Origin: Myxococcota bacterium
Lineage (GTDB): Bacteria > Myxococcota_A > UBA9160 > PR03
Length of the DNA: 9,997 nucleotides
Direction: 5' to 3'
Assembly (NCBI GenBank): GCA_025453505.1
Contig: JALOQG010000081.1
Coordinates: forward strand, 1-9,997
The notes under the pieces are model-generated. The model was not told where the DNA came from. It was given only the letters and a program-made list of their open reading frames with translations, and searched no databases. The first letter of the stretch is position 1. Every line of letters begins with the position of its first letter. Shown here one piece after another: positions 1-7,607 of the stretch. The translations under genes and the position numbers were made by a program.

Positions 1-186
1 ACGCCGGGTCCGCGCCGCGATCTGGTGCTCGTGAACGCGGCCGCGGCGCTCTGGATCGCGGGGACGTCGCCCGATCTCGCGGCTGGACTCGTCGCGGCGC
101 GCGAGAGCATCGACACGGGCGCCGCGCGTGCGCGGCTCGCGGCGCTGGCCGACGCTTCGCAGCGTGCGGCGGAGAGTCCCAGGTGA
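1..186 (+). CDS. trpD: Anthranilate phosphoribosyltransferase, C-terminal end (partial)
   Basis: TrpD transfers phosphoribosyl from PRPP to anthranilate, the second step of tryptophan synthesis from chorismate. Only the last 61 codons are in the window, open from base 1 to TGA at 184-186. The visible stretch DLVLVNAAAALWIAG matches the conserved C-terminal helix of TrpD (usually N-A-A-A-A-L-x-x-A-G). It is followed by a helix ending in an S-I-D-T-G-A-A-R-A-R-L block, which is also typical of the family. The active-site and PRPP-binding motifs lie upstream, outside the window. The stop overlaps the trpC GTG start as GTGA (183-186). Identification rests on a short fragment, but the immediately following trpC makes it nearly certain. 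Confidence 0.9.
   Translation, partial: TPGPRRDLVLVNAAAALWIAGTSPDLAAGLVAARESIDTGAARARLAALADASQRAAESPR
171..176 (+). promoter_or_regulatory. Ribosome binding site of trpC
   Basis: GGAGAG lies inside the end of trpD, 6 bases before the GTG at 183. It supports GTG rather than a later codon as the trpC start. Confidence 0.6.
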
Positions 187-971
187 GCGTGCTCGACCGC
201 ATCCTCGCGACGAAGCGCGACGAGATCGCCGCCGCACGGGCGCGCGTTCCGGCGGCGGAGCTCGCGCAGCGCGCCGAGGCGACGGATGAGCCGACGCGCG
301 GCTTCCGGCGCGCCCTCGCCGAAGGGCCTCGCCCGCGCGTCGTCGCGGAGCTCAAGCGCCGCTCGCCGAGCAAGGGCGAGATCCGGCCCGACTTCGACCC
401 GCTCGCTTGCGCGAAGGCCTACGCGGACGCGGGCGCCGCGGCGATCTCGGTGCTGACCGACGAGCACTACTTCGGCGGCTCGCTCTCCTACCTCGGCCTC
501 GTGCGGCGTCAGGTCGGCGTGCCGCTCCTGCGCAAGGACTTCCTGATCGACGCCTACCAGGTGGACGAAGCGCGGGTCGCCGGGGCCGATGCGGTCTTGC
601 TGATCGCGCGTGCGCTGGATCTGCCGCGGCTGCGCGGGTTGCGCGAACGCGCCGCCGCGCTCGGTCTCGATGCGCTCGTCGAGGTGCACGACGAGCGCGA
701 GGTCGATCTCGCGCTGGCCGCCGGCGCGGATCTGGTCGGCATCAACAACCGCGATCTCGCCACCTTCACGACCGATCTCGCGACGACCGAGCGCCTCGCG
801 CCGCGGCTCGCGGAGGCGGGGGTCGTCATCGTGGCGGAGAGCGGCATCTTCACGCACGGCGACGTGCGGCGGCTCGAGGCCGCCGGTGCGCACGCCGTGC
901 TGGTGGGCGAGGCCCTGATGCGCGAGCCCGACGTGGGACGCGCACTGGCCAGACTGCGGGAGGCATCGTGA
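183..971 (+). CDS. trpC: Indole-3-glycerol-phosphate synthase
   Basis: This (beta/alpha)8-barrel enzyme converts carboxyphenylamino-deoxyribulose phosphate to indole-3-glycerol phosphate in the cytoplasm. It has 262 residues, the normal length for monofunctional TrpC. The catalytic set is intact: Glu56 and Lys58 in AELKRRSPSKG, Lys118 in LLRKDF, Glu167 in LVEVHD, Asn188 in GINNRDL, and Glu219-Ser220 in VAESGI. The C-terminal phosphate-binding loop (VLVGEALM, about 239-246) is also present. The GTG start overlaps the trpD stop by four bases (GTGA) and has a GGAGAG ribosome site; the TGA stop overlaps trpF in the same way. It is not fused to trpF as in enterobacteria. Confidence 0.97.
   Translation: MSVLDRILATKRDEIAAARARVPAAELAQRAEATDEPTRGFRRALAEGPRPRVVAELKRRSPSKGEIRPDFDPLACAKAYADAGAAAISVLTDEHYFGGSLSYLGLVRRQVGVPLLRKDFLIDAYQVDEARVAGADAVLLIARALDLPRLRGLRERAAALGLDALVEVHDEREVDLALAAGADLVGINNRDLATFTTDLATTERLAPRLAEAGVVIVAESGIFTHGDVRRLEAAGAHAVLVGEALMREPDVGRALARLREAS
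958..963 (+). promoter_or_regulatory. Ribosome binding site of trpF
   Basis: GGGAGG lies 4 bases before the GTG at 968, inside the end of trpC. The spacing is slightly short, but the match to the anti-Shine-Dalgarno sequence is strong and selects the overlapping GTG as start. Confidence 0.6.
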
Positions 972-1587
972 CGGTCCGGGTGAAGTTCTGCGGCATCACG
1001 CATCCCGACGACGCGCGCGCGGCGGTCGACGCGGGTGCCGATCTGATCGGGCTCAACTTCGTGCCCGGCACACCACGCTTCTTGCAGCTCGCCGACGCCG
1101 AGGCGATCGCCGAGGCGGTCGCGGGCGCCGTCGAGCGCGTCGCGATCTTCCGCGACGCCGACGCGCACGACATCGAGCGCGTGCTGCGCCGCATCGAGGT
1201 CGAACGCGTGCAGCTCCACGGAGACGAGCCCGAGGAAGAAGTCGAGGCGATCGAACTTCCGACGATCAAGGCATTGCGCGGCGCCGACGAAGAGGCGGCT
1301 GCTCGCTATCCCGGTTCGATCCTGCTGCTCGACCACCCGACCGAAGGCGGCGGGCGCGGGCAGTCGTGGAAGTGGTCCGATGCGGGCGTGCTGATCGCAC
1401 ACGGCTACGACGTGATCCTCGCGGGCGGTCTCGATCCCGAGAGCGTGCAGGCCGCGATCGAGGGGGTCGGCGACGTGTTGCCCTGGGGCGTCGACGTAGC
1501 GACCGGCGTCGAAGGCGAAGGACGCCGCAAGGACGTCGCCAAGATGCGCGCCTTCGTCGAAGCGGTGCGCCGCGCCGAGGTCGGCGA

Positions 1588-1591
<4 letters not shown>
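968..1591 (+). CDS. trpF: Phosphoribosylanthranilate isomerase
   Basis: TrpF catalyses the Amadori rearrangement of phosphoribosylanthranilate, the step before TrpC. The protein has 207 residues, usual for this single-domain barrel. The N-terminal VKFCGIT carries the catalytic base Cys8. The general acid is most likely Asp122 in SILLLDHP, followed by the glycine-rich GGGRGQSWKW. The phosphate site follows in ILAGGLDPESV and in GVDVATGVEGEGRRKD, which reads A-T where many homologues have S-S. The start is GTG in a four-base GTGA overlap with trpC, behind a strong GGGAGG. The end overlaps trpB as ATGA. The order here is trpC before trpF, although TrpF acts first. Confidence 0.96.
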
Positions 1592-2798
<1,207 letters not shown>

Positions 2799-2799
<1 letters not shown>

Positions 2800-3593
2800 T
2801 GGGACGCCTCGGCGAACGACTGGCGGCCCTGCGCGCACGCGGCGAGAAGGCGCTGATCCCGTTCATCACGGCCGGCGATCCCGATCTCGGCGTCACGGAA
2901 GCGCTGCTCCTCGCGCTCGCCGACGCAGGCGCCGACGCGATCGAGATCGGCATCCCGTTCTCGGATCCGACGGCCGACGGGCCCACGATCCAGCGCTCGA
3001 GCGAACGCGCCTTGCGCGGCGGCGTCACGCTGCGCCGCGTGCTCGGCATGGTGAAGGCGTTGCGGCCGCGGCTCGACGTGCCGCTGATCCTGATGGGCTA
3101 CACCAACTCGTTCCTGACGATGGGCGAGCGCCACTTCCCGGAGGCGGCGCGCGAGGCCGGCGTGGACGGCGTCATCACCGTCGACTGCCCGCCGGAGGAA
3201 GAGCCCGCCTACTTCGACGCGCTCGACGCCTGCGGCGTGGACGCCGTGCTGCTCGTCGCACCGACGACGACCGACGAGCGGCTCGCGATGCTGGCGAAGC
3301 GGACGCGCGGCTTCCTCTACTACGTGTCGCTGACCGGCGTCACGAGCGCGCGCACGACGCTGCCGCCGCATCTCGAAGAGAACCTGGCGCGCATCCGCAA
3401 GGTCGCGAGCGTGCCGGTGTGCGTCGGCTTCGGCATCTCGACGCCCGAACAGGCCACGGCGATCGCGAAGTACGCCGACGGCGTCGTCGTCGGCTCCGCG
3501 CTCGTCGATCGCATCGGCCGCGCGAAGAGCCGCGAAGAAGCCGTCACCGAGGCCACGACCTTCGTGGCGTCGCTGAAGGCCGCGCTCCGCTGA
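2799..3593 (+). CDS. trpA: Tryptophan synthase alpha chain
   Basis: TrpA cleaves indole-3-glycerol phosphate to indole and glyceraldehyde-3-phosphate and passes indole through the tunnel to TrpB. The 264-residue barrel has both catalytic acids at the canonical positions, Glu49 and Asp60 (AIEIGIPFSDPTADGPTIQ). PFITAGDPD near the N-terminus and the phosphate-binding GFGISTPEQ and GVVVGSALVD motifs near the C-terminus are present. The ATG shares its A with the trpB TGA stop (TGATG), the tightest junction in the operon and suited to the equimolar complex. The stop overlaps the next gene as CTGA. Folate or accD genes, common after trpA in many proteobacteria, are absent here. Confidence 0.98.
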
Positions 3594-4480
3594 GCGTCCG
3601 CATCCTCGGTCCGGGCGACGAGGCGCTCGTCGCGGCCTTCTGCGAGCGCCATCCCGACACGACGCTCTTCTTCCAGAACAACGTCGCGGCGGCGGGACTC
3701 GTCGATGACGGTGCGCCGTATTCGGGCAGGTACGCCGCGGCGTTCGCGGAAGGCGGCATCACGGCGCTCGTGGCGCACACGTGGAACGGCAACGTGATCG
3801 TCGAGGCGCCCGTGCACGCCGAGGCGGTCGCGCGCGCGGCGATCGCGGCGAGCGGCCGGGACGTCGCCGGGCTGGTGGGCCCGTACGCGCAGATCGTCGC
3901 GCTGCGGAACGCACTCGGGCTCGACGCCACGCCCGCCACGATGGACTCGCCCGACGAGCTGTTCGCGGTGTCGCTCGCGGATCTCCGCGTGCCGGAGCCG
4001 ATCGCGCGAGGTGCTTGGATCTGGCGCGTTCCGCGGACCGACGAACTCGATCTGCTGGCCGAGTGGCGCGCGGGCTATCGAGTCGAGCTGATGGGCGAGG
4101 CGGCGGGACCGCAGCTCGCCGCGCGTGCGCTCGAGGAGATCGAGCGGAATCAGTCGGCCGATCGGAATTTCGTGCTCGAAGTCGACGAGGCGCTCGTCGC
4201 GTACGCCGGCTACAACGCAGCGACGCCACGGTGTGTGCAGATCGGCGGCGTCTGGACGCCGCCGCCGCTGCGCGGGCGCGGCTACGCGCGCGCCGCGGTG
4301 GCGGGCGCGCTGATCGCGGCACGCGCGCGCGGCGTCGAGCGATCGATCCTCTTCACCGGCATCCACAATCGCGCCGCACGAGCCGCTTACCGCGCGCTCG
4401 GCTACGAACGCATCGGCGACTACGGCCTCGTGCTCTTCACCGCGCCTCAGCCCCTGACGGCCTCGACCACGCGCAGGTAG
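3590..4480 (+). CDS. GNAT-family N-acetyltransferase, likely CTG start
   Basis: This is a predicted acyl-CoA-dependent N-acetyltransferase of 296 residues with unknown substrate. The C-terminal half (about 190-285) has the GNAT fold pattern: a strand CVQIGGVWTPPPLRG, the acetyl-CoA pyrophosphate loop RGRGYARAAV (228-237), then LFTGIHNRAARAAYRALGYERIGDY, the usual last helix and strand. The N-terminal half (SVRILGPGDEALVAAF, then TTLFFQNN) resembles the degenerate first domain of two-domain GNATs. No ATG, GTG or TTG lies in frame between the end of trpA coding and this conserved N-terminus. CTG at 3590 overlaps the trpA stop as CTGA, copying the style of the other junctions, with GAAGG 10 bases upstream, so I infer a CTG start. 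The gene is probably co-transcribed with trp genes. Its last 34 bases overlap the convergent dipeptidase gene. Family is confident; start and role are inferred. Confidence 0.85.
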   Translation: MSVRILGPGDEALVAAFCERHPDTTLFFQNNVAAAGLVDDGAPYSGRYAAAFAEGGITALVAHTWNGNVIVEAPVHAEAVARAAIAASGRDVAGLVGPYAQIVALRNALGLDATPATMDSPDELFAVSLADLRVPEPIARGAWIWRVPRTDELDLLAEWRAGYRVELMGEAAGPQLAARALEEIERNQSADRNFVLEVDEALVAYAGYNAATPRCVQIGGVWTPPPLRGRGYARAAVAGALIAARARGVERSILFTGIHNRAARAAYRALGYERIGDYGLVLFTAPQPLTASTTRR

Positions 4481-5529
4481 TTCGTCGCGAGGATCTTCTG
4501 GATCCGCTCGGGGGTCCAGCGCCGGCGCAGCATGTGTTCGACGAGGCGGGGCAGGTCGAGCGGGCTCTTGAGATCGCGCGGCGGGCAGATCGCGCCGTCC
4601 CAGTCGGAGCCGAGCGAGGCGAAGTCCTCGCCGACCGTGTTCACGATGTGCTCGAGATGGCGGACCACCGATTCGCTCCTGCCGCCGAGCCACGCGTCGC
4701 CGAGGAAGCTCGACTGGTACATGACCCCGATCGTGCCGCCCGAGTCGGCGATCGCGCGCAGTTGCTCGTCGTCGAGATTGCGCCAGTGGGGCGTGACGCC
4801 GGTGACGCCGGTGTGCGTGACGATCAGCGGCAGCGAGCGATCGTGGACCGCGATCGCGTCGAAGAAACCCTCGCGGTTGATGTGCGCGAGGTCGACGAGG
4901 ATGCGCTTCTCGTCGAGACGCCGCACGAAGTCCTTGCCGAACGTCGAGAGTCCCTCGCCGCGCCGCGCGCCGGCCGCCGGCGAGGAGGTGACGCCGATGC
5001 GTGACGACGAGAGGTGGACGATCGTGATGCGCACGATCAGGTCGTCGGGAATCCGGTCGAGCGCGCCGAGCTCGCAGTCGAGCGCGTTGCCGCCCTGGAT
5101 GCCGAGGAAGGCCGCGTGCCGGCCCGCCGCGACGGCCGCGCGGTACTCGCGCACGTTGCGGACGACCTGGAATTCGTCGGGCACGCTCTCGAAGATCCCC
5201 TGCAGCCGGCGGATGTTCTCGATGCACGCGTACGCGCGGCCTTCGGGTCCGCGCAGCGGATTGGTCGTGATCACCCAGATGGCGCCGGTCATGCGCGCCT
5301 CGCGCACGCGCGGCAGATCCACCATCGAGAGGAAGCGCGCGCCGGTGATCCCGTCGCCGTGCCGCGCGCGCAGGTCGTAGCGAAGGATCCGGTTCCAGAT
5401 GAACGAGTCGACGTGCAGATCGATCGACTCGCTGGCGAGGTAGACCTCGACGGCTTCGCGCGAGATACCGAGCGAGCGGGCCCAGCCGGCCGGGTCGTTC
5501 GCGAGATGGCGGGTGGCGAGGGGACGCAT
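4447..5529 (-). CDS. Peptidase M19 (membrane/renal dipeptidase-like) with Glu-to-Gln at the metal bridge
   Basis: This 360-residue protein belongs to family M19, binuclear-zinc barrel enzymes that cleave dipeptides. Metal-site motifs are visible in order: His39 and Asp41 in DLHVDS, His216 in DLAHINREGF, His239 in IVTHTG, and Asp309 in GSDWDG. The RNLDDEQLRAIADSGG segment (250-265) is also typical. The residue that should be the bridging Glu (GVEGGHS in human DPEP1) is Gln145, in LGIQGGNAL; the codon is CAG, read at 5097-5095. From family knowledge, losing this Glu should weaken or change catalysis, so activity on ordinary dipeptides is doubtful. There is no signal peptide, hence probably cytoplasmic. 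The ATG at 5529 has no clear ribosome site. The gene is divergent from the amidase gene. Confidence 0.9.
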   Translation of the reverse strand: MRPLATRHLANDPAGWARSLGISREAVEVYLASESIDLHVDSFIWNRILRYDLRARHGDGITGARFLSMVDLPRVREARMTGAIWVITTNPLRGPEGRAYACIENIRRLQGIFESVPDEFQVVRNVREYRAAVAAGRHAAFLGIQGGNALDCELGALDRIPDDLIVRITIVHLSSSRIGVTSSPAAGARRGEGLSTFGKDFVRRLDEKRILVDLAHINREGFFDAIAVHDRSLPLIVTHTGVTGVTPHWRNLDDEQLRAIADSGGTIGVMYQSSFLGDAWLGGRSESVVRHLEHIVNTVGEDFASLGSDWDGAICPPRDLKSPLDLPRLVEHMLRRRWTPERIQKILATNYLRVVEAVRG

Positions 5530-5566
5530 GGCGGGGCAGGGTACCGGCCGGACGGGAGGATGCACC
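5530..5566. promoter_or_regulatory. Divergent gap between M19 and amidase genes
   Basis: These 37 bases separate two divergent starts. The gap contains the amidase ribosome site, but I find no sigma70-like -10 or -35 box. Promoters for both directions must at least partly lie inside the opposite coding region, so transcription of the two genes may interfere. GGTACC (5540-5545) and CCGGCCGG (5544-5551) are short palindromes of no clear meaning. Confidence 0.3.
5554..5560 (+). promoter_or_regulatory. Ribosome binding site of the amidase gene
   Basis: GGGAGGA is 6 bases before the GTG at 5567. This is the best Shine-Dalgarno match in the window. It favours GTG 5567 over start codons further upstream in the same frame, which would run into the divergent gene. 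Confidence 0.75.
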
Positions 5567-7018
5567 GTGCGCGAGTGGGCCTTCGCCGGGACCGTGGAGA
5601 TCGCCTCGGCGCTGCGTCGCAAGGAGGTTGACTCGCTCGCGCTGCTCGACCACTTCCTCGCGCGCTGCGAGCACCACAACGGACGCTTGAACGCGATCGT
5701 CGCGTGGGACGTCGAGGCGGCGCGCGCCCGCGCCCGCGCGGCGGACACGGCGCTCGCGCACGGCGAGAGCTGGGGTCCGCTGCACGGCGTGCCCATGACG
5801 ATCAAGGACTCGATCGAGGTCGCCGGGATGCCGACGACTTCGGGCGCGCCCGAGCTGCGCGAGCACCGTCCCGCCGAACACGCGCCGGCTGCGCAGCGCG
5901 CGATCGACGCGGGCGCGATCGTGTTCGGCAAGACGAACCTCCCGCTCTACGCGGGCGACTTCCAGTCGTACAACGCCGTTCATGGCCAGACGAACAACCC
6001 GTGGGATCTCGCGCGCGTGCCCGGCGGTTCGAGCGGCGGCGCCGCCGCGGCGCTCGCTGCGGGACTCACGGGGTTCGAGATCGGCAGCGACATCGGCGGC
6101 TCGCTCCGCAATCCCGCGCACTTCTGCGGCGTGTACGCGCTCAAGCCGAGCTACGGCATCGTTCCGCAGCGCGGGCACATTCCCGGTCCGCCGGGCACGC
6201 GCGCCGAGGCCGACATCGCAGTACTCGGTCCGATGGGTCGCGACGTCGCCGATCTCGCGCTCGGGCTCGACGTGCTCGCAGGCGCCGAGGGATCCGACGC
6301 GAAGGCCTGGCGGCTCGCGCTTCCGCCCCCTCGTCACGAGCGGCTGCGCGACTTCCGCGTCGGCGTGTGGCTCGATCATCCGCTCTGCCCGATCGACGCG
6401 GAGGTCGGCGAGCGGCTGCAGGGCGCGGTCGACGCGATCGCGCGCGCCGGCGCGCGCATCGACGCGACGGCGAGACCGGTGGACGGTGCCGAGACCTTCT
6501 CGGTGTACCTGCGCCTGCTCTTCGGCGTGCTCGGGAACGGCTTCCCGCCCGCGGTGCTCGCCGGCTTCGACGCGGCGCTGCCGGGTCTCGCGGATGCGGC
6601 GGGCACGCAGCCCGACATGGTGCGGGGCGTCTCGCAGCGGCACCGCGACTGGGTCGTCACCGACGAACGGCGCCAGCGGATGCGTCTCGCCTGGGACGCG
6701 TACTTCGCCGACCACGACGTGCTACTCGCGCCGGTGATGCCGACGGTCGCGTTCCCGCACGATCACAGCGAGTACACGACGCGCACGATCGCCGTGAACG
6801 GGATGCCGCAGCCCTACATCCACCAGCTCTTCTGGGCGGGTCTGACCAACGTCGTGTATCTGCCGGCCGTCGCGGCGCCGGTCGGGCTCGCGCGCAGCGG
6901 GCTGCCGGTCGGGATCCAGATCGCGGCGCCGTACCTCGAAGACCGGACGGCGATCCGCTTCGCGGCGCTGCTCGCGGACGAGATCGGCGGCTTCGTCGCG
7001 CCGCCGGGCTTCGATTGA
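5567..7018 (+). CDS. Amidase-signature family hydrolase
   Basis: This 483-residue protein is a member of the amidase signature (AS) family, which hydrolyses C-N bonds of amides by a Ser-cisSer-Lys triad. All three residues are present: Lys80 in PMTIKDS, cis-Ser155 in VPGGSSGGAAAAL, and the nucleophile Ser179 in GSDIGGSLRNPA, with the usual 24-residue spacing between the serines. FGKTNLP (120-126) and the C-terminal LPVGIQIAAPYLED are further family marks. Members range from fatty-acid amide hydrolases and aryl-amidases to GatA. There is no gatB or gatC nearby, and the context does not suggest the tRNA amidotransferase. No signal peptide or membrane anchor is seen. The substrate cannot be told from sequence. 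GTG start with a strong ribosome site; the TGA overlaps the next gene as TTGA. Confidence 0.93.
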   Translation: MREWAFAGTVEIASALRRKEVDSLALLDHFLARCEHHNGRLNAIVAWDVEAARARARAADTALAHGESWGPLHGVPMTIKDSIEVAGMPTTSGAPELREHRPAEHAPAAQRAIDAGAIVFGKTNLPLYAGDFQSYNAVHGQTNNPWDLARVPGGSSGGAAAALAAGLTGFEIGSDIGGSLRNPAHFCGVYALKPSYGIVPQRGHIPGPPGTRAEADIAVLGPMGRDVADLALGLDVLAGAEGSDAKAWRLALPPPRHERLRDFRVGVWLDHPLCPIDAEVGERLQGAVDAIARAGARIDATARPVDGAETFSVYLRLLFGVLGNGFPPAVLAGFDAALPGLADAAGTQPDMVRGVSQRHRDWVVTDERRQRMRLAWDAYFADHDVLLAPVMPTVAFPHDHSEYTTRTIAVNGMPQPYIHQLFWAGLTNVVYLPAVAAPVGLARSGLPVGIQIAAPYLEDRTAIRFAALLADEIGGFVAPPGFD

Positions 7019-7605
7019 GCTGGACGGACGACCACGCGCGGCTCGAAGCGATCGCGCGCGCGATCGAGCCGAGCGTGCGGCTCGTCCCGAAGGAAGGCCG
7101 CTTCTGGCGCGCGGTCGGCGTGCTCGCCGCGGGCGCGACGCTCGGCGGGATCGGGCTGCGCACCTTTCTCGAGGACTACGCCACCGCGATCGGTCCGCTG
7201 CAGGGCTATCCGCGCCACTGGAGCGCTGCGCACGTGGAGTCGCTCCTCGTCCACGAGGCGCGTCACACGCGCCAGGCGCGCTGGTGCGGGCTCGGCCTGC
7301 ACCCGTGGCTCGGCGTTCCGGTGTTCGCGGCGCTGTATCTGGCGCTTCCGTTTCCGTCGGGCGCCGCGCTGCTGCGCTTCTGGTTCGAACTCGACGCCGA
7401 TCGCGCGGCGTGGCGGCACGCGCTCGCCTGCGGCGCGACGCCCGAGCAAGTGCGGGCGCGTGCCGCCGCGTTCGCGGCGCGCGTGTGCTCGGGCCACTAC
7501 GGCTGGCCGATCCCGCGGCGCATGGGCGTCACCTGGTTCGCACGTGCCGCGGAACGCGCGATCGCCGCACACGCAGCGTGCGCTCCGTCAGGTCGCTTTG
7601 TCTGA
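7015..7605 (+). CDS. Small HEXXH protein, putative zinc metallopeptidase
   Basis: This is a 196-residue protein that I cannot assign to a named family. VHEARHTRQ (79-87) contains a perfect HEXXH zinc motif (His80, Glu81, His84; bases 7252-7266). About 41 residues later FELDADRAAW supplies Glu125, in a pattern like the E-x-x-A-D-R third-ligand segment of M48 peptidases. Between them is a hydrophobic stretch (about 98-121, WLGVPVFAALYLALPF onward) that could be a membrane helix; a shorter one is at 31-47. I infer a small gluzincin-like protein, perhaps membrane-associated. The TTG start (7015) overlaps the amidase stop by four bases (TTGA) without a clear ribosome site, so it is probably translated by coupling and may work with the amidase. 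Its last 18 bases overlap the convergent phosphoesterase gene. Confidence 0.75.
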   Translation: MSWTDDHARLEAIARAIEPSVRLVPKEGRFWRAVGVLAAGATLGGIGLRTFLEDYATAIGPLQGYPRHWSAAHVESLLVHEARHTRQARWCGLGLHPWLGVPVFAALYLALPFPSGAALLRFWFELDADRAAWRHALACGATPEQVRARAAAFAARVCSGHYGWPIPRRMGVTWFARAAERAIAAHAACAPSGRFV

Positions 7606-7607
7606 CG
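7586..7607. terminator. Small inverted repeat between convergent stops (weak candidate)
   Basis: CGTCAG (7586-7591) and CTGACG (7602-7607) can pair around a 10-base loop. The arms contain the minus-strand stop (7588-7590) and the plus-strand stop (7603-7605). A six-pair stem without a T-tract on either side is weak for an intrinsic terminator. It is the only hairpin near this tail-to-tail junction. Confidence 0.25.

Noticed and set aside
1..200. Search for a trp promoter, attenuator or leader peptide.
   Set aside because: The window begins inside trpD, so the operon's control region is not included; nothing between the trp genes resembles an internal promoter.
3320..6715. A very long open frame on the minus strand (over 1,100 codons) covering several genes.
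   Set aside because: Outside the part that shares the M19 gene's strand, it runs antisense to trpA, GNAT and amidase with Arg/Ala-rich, low-complexity translation and no family motif. Stop-poor antisense frames are normal at this GC content.
5567..7018. Amidase as GatA of the Asp/Glu-tRNA amidotransferase.
   Set aside because: No gatB or gatC neighbours, and the sequence after the catalytic core does not carry stretches I recognise from GatA; a generic amidase call is safer.
7049..7066. Perfect 18-base palindrome CGATCGCGCGCGCGATCG at the start of the HEXXH gene.
   Set aside because: It encodes Ala-Ile-Ala-Arg-Ala-Ile with ordinary codons and is far from any promoter region; composition is a sufficient explanation.
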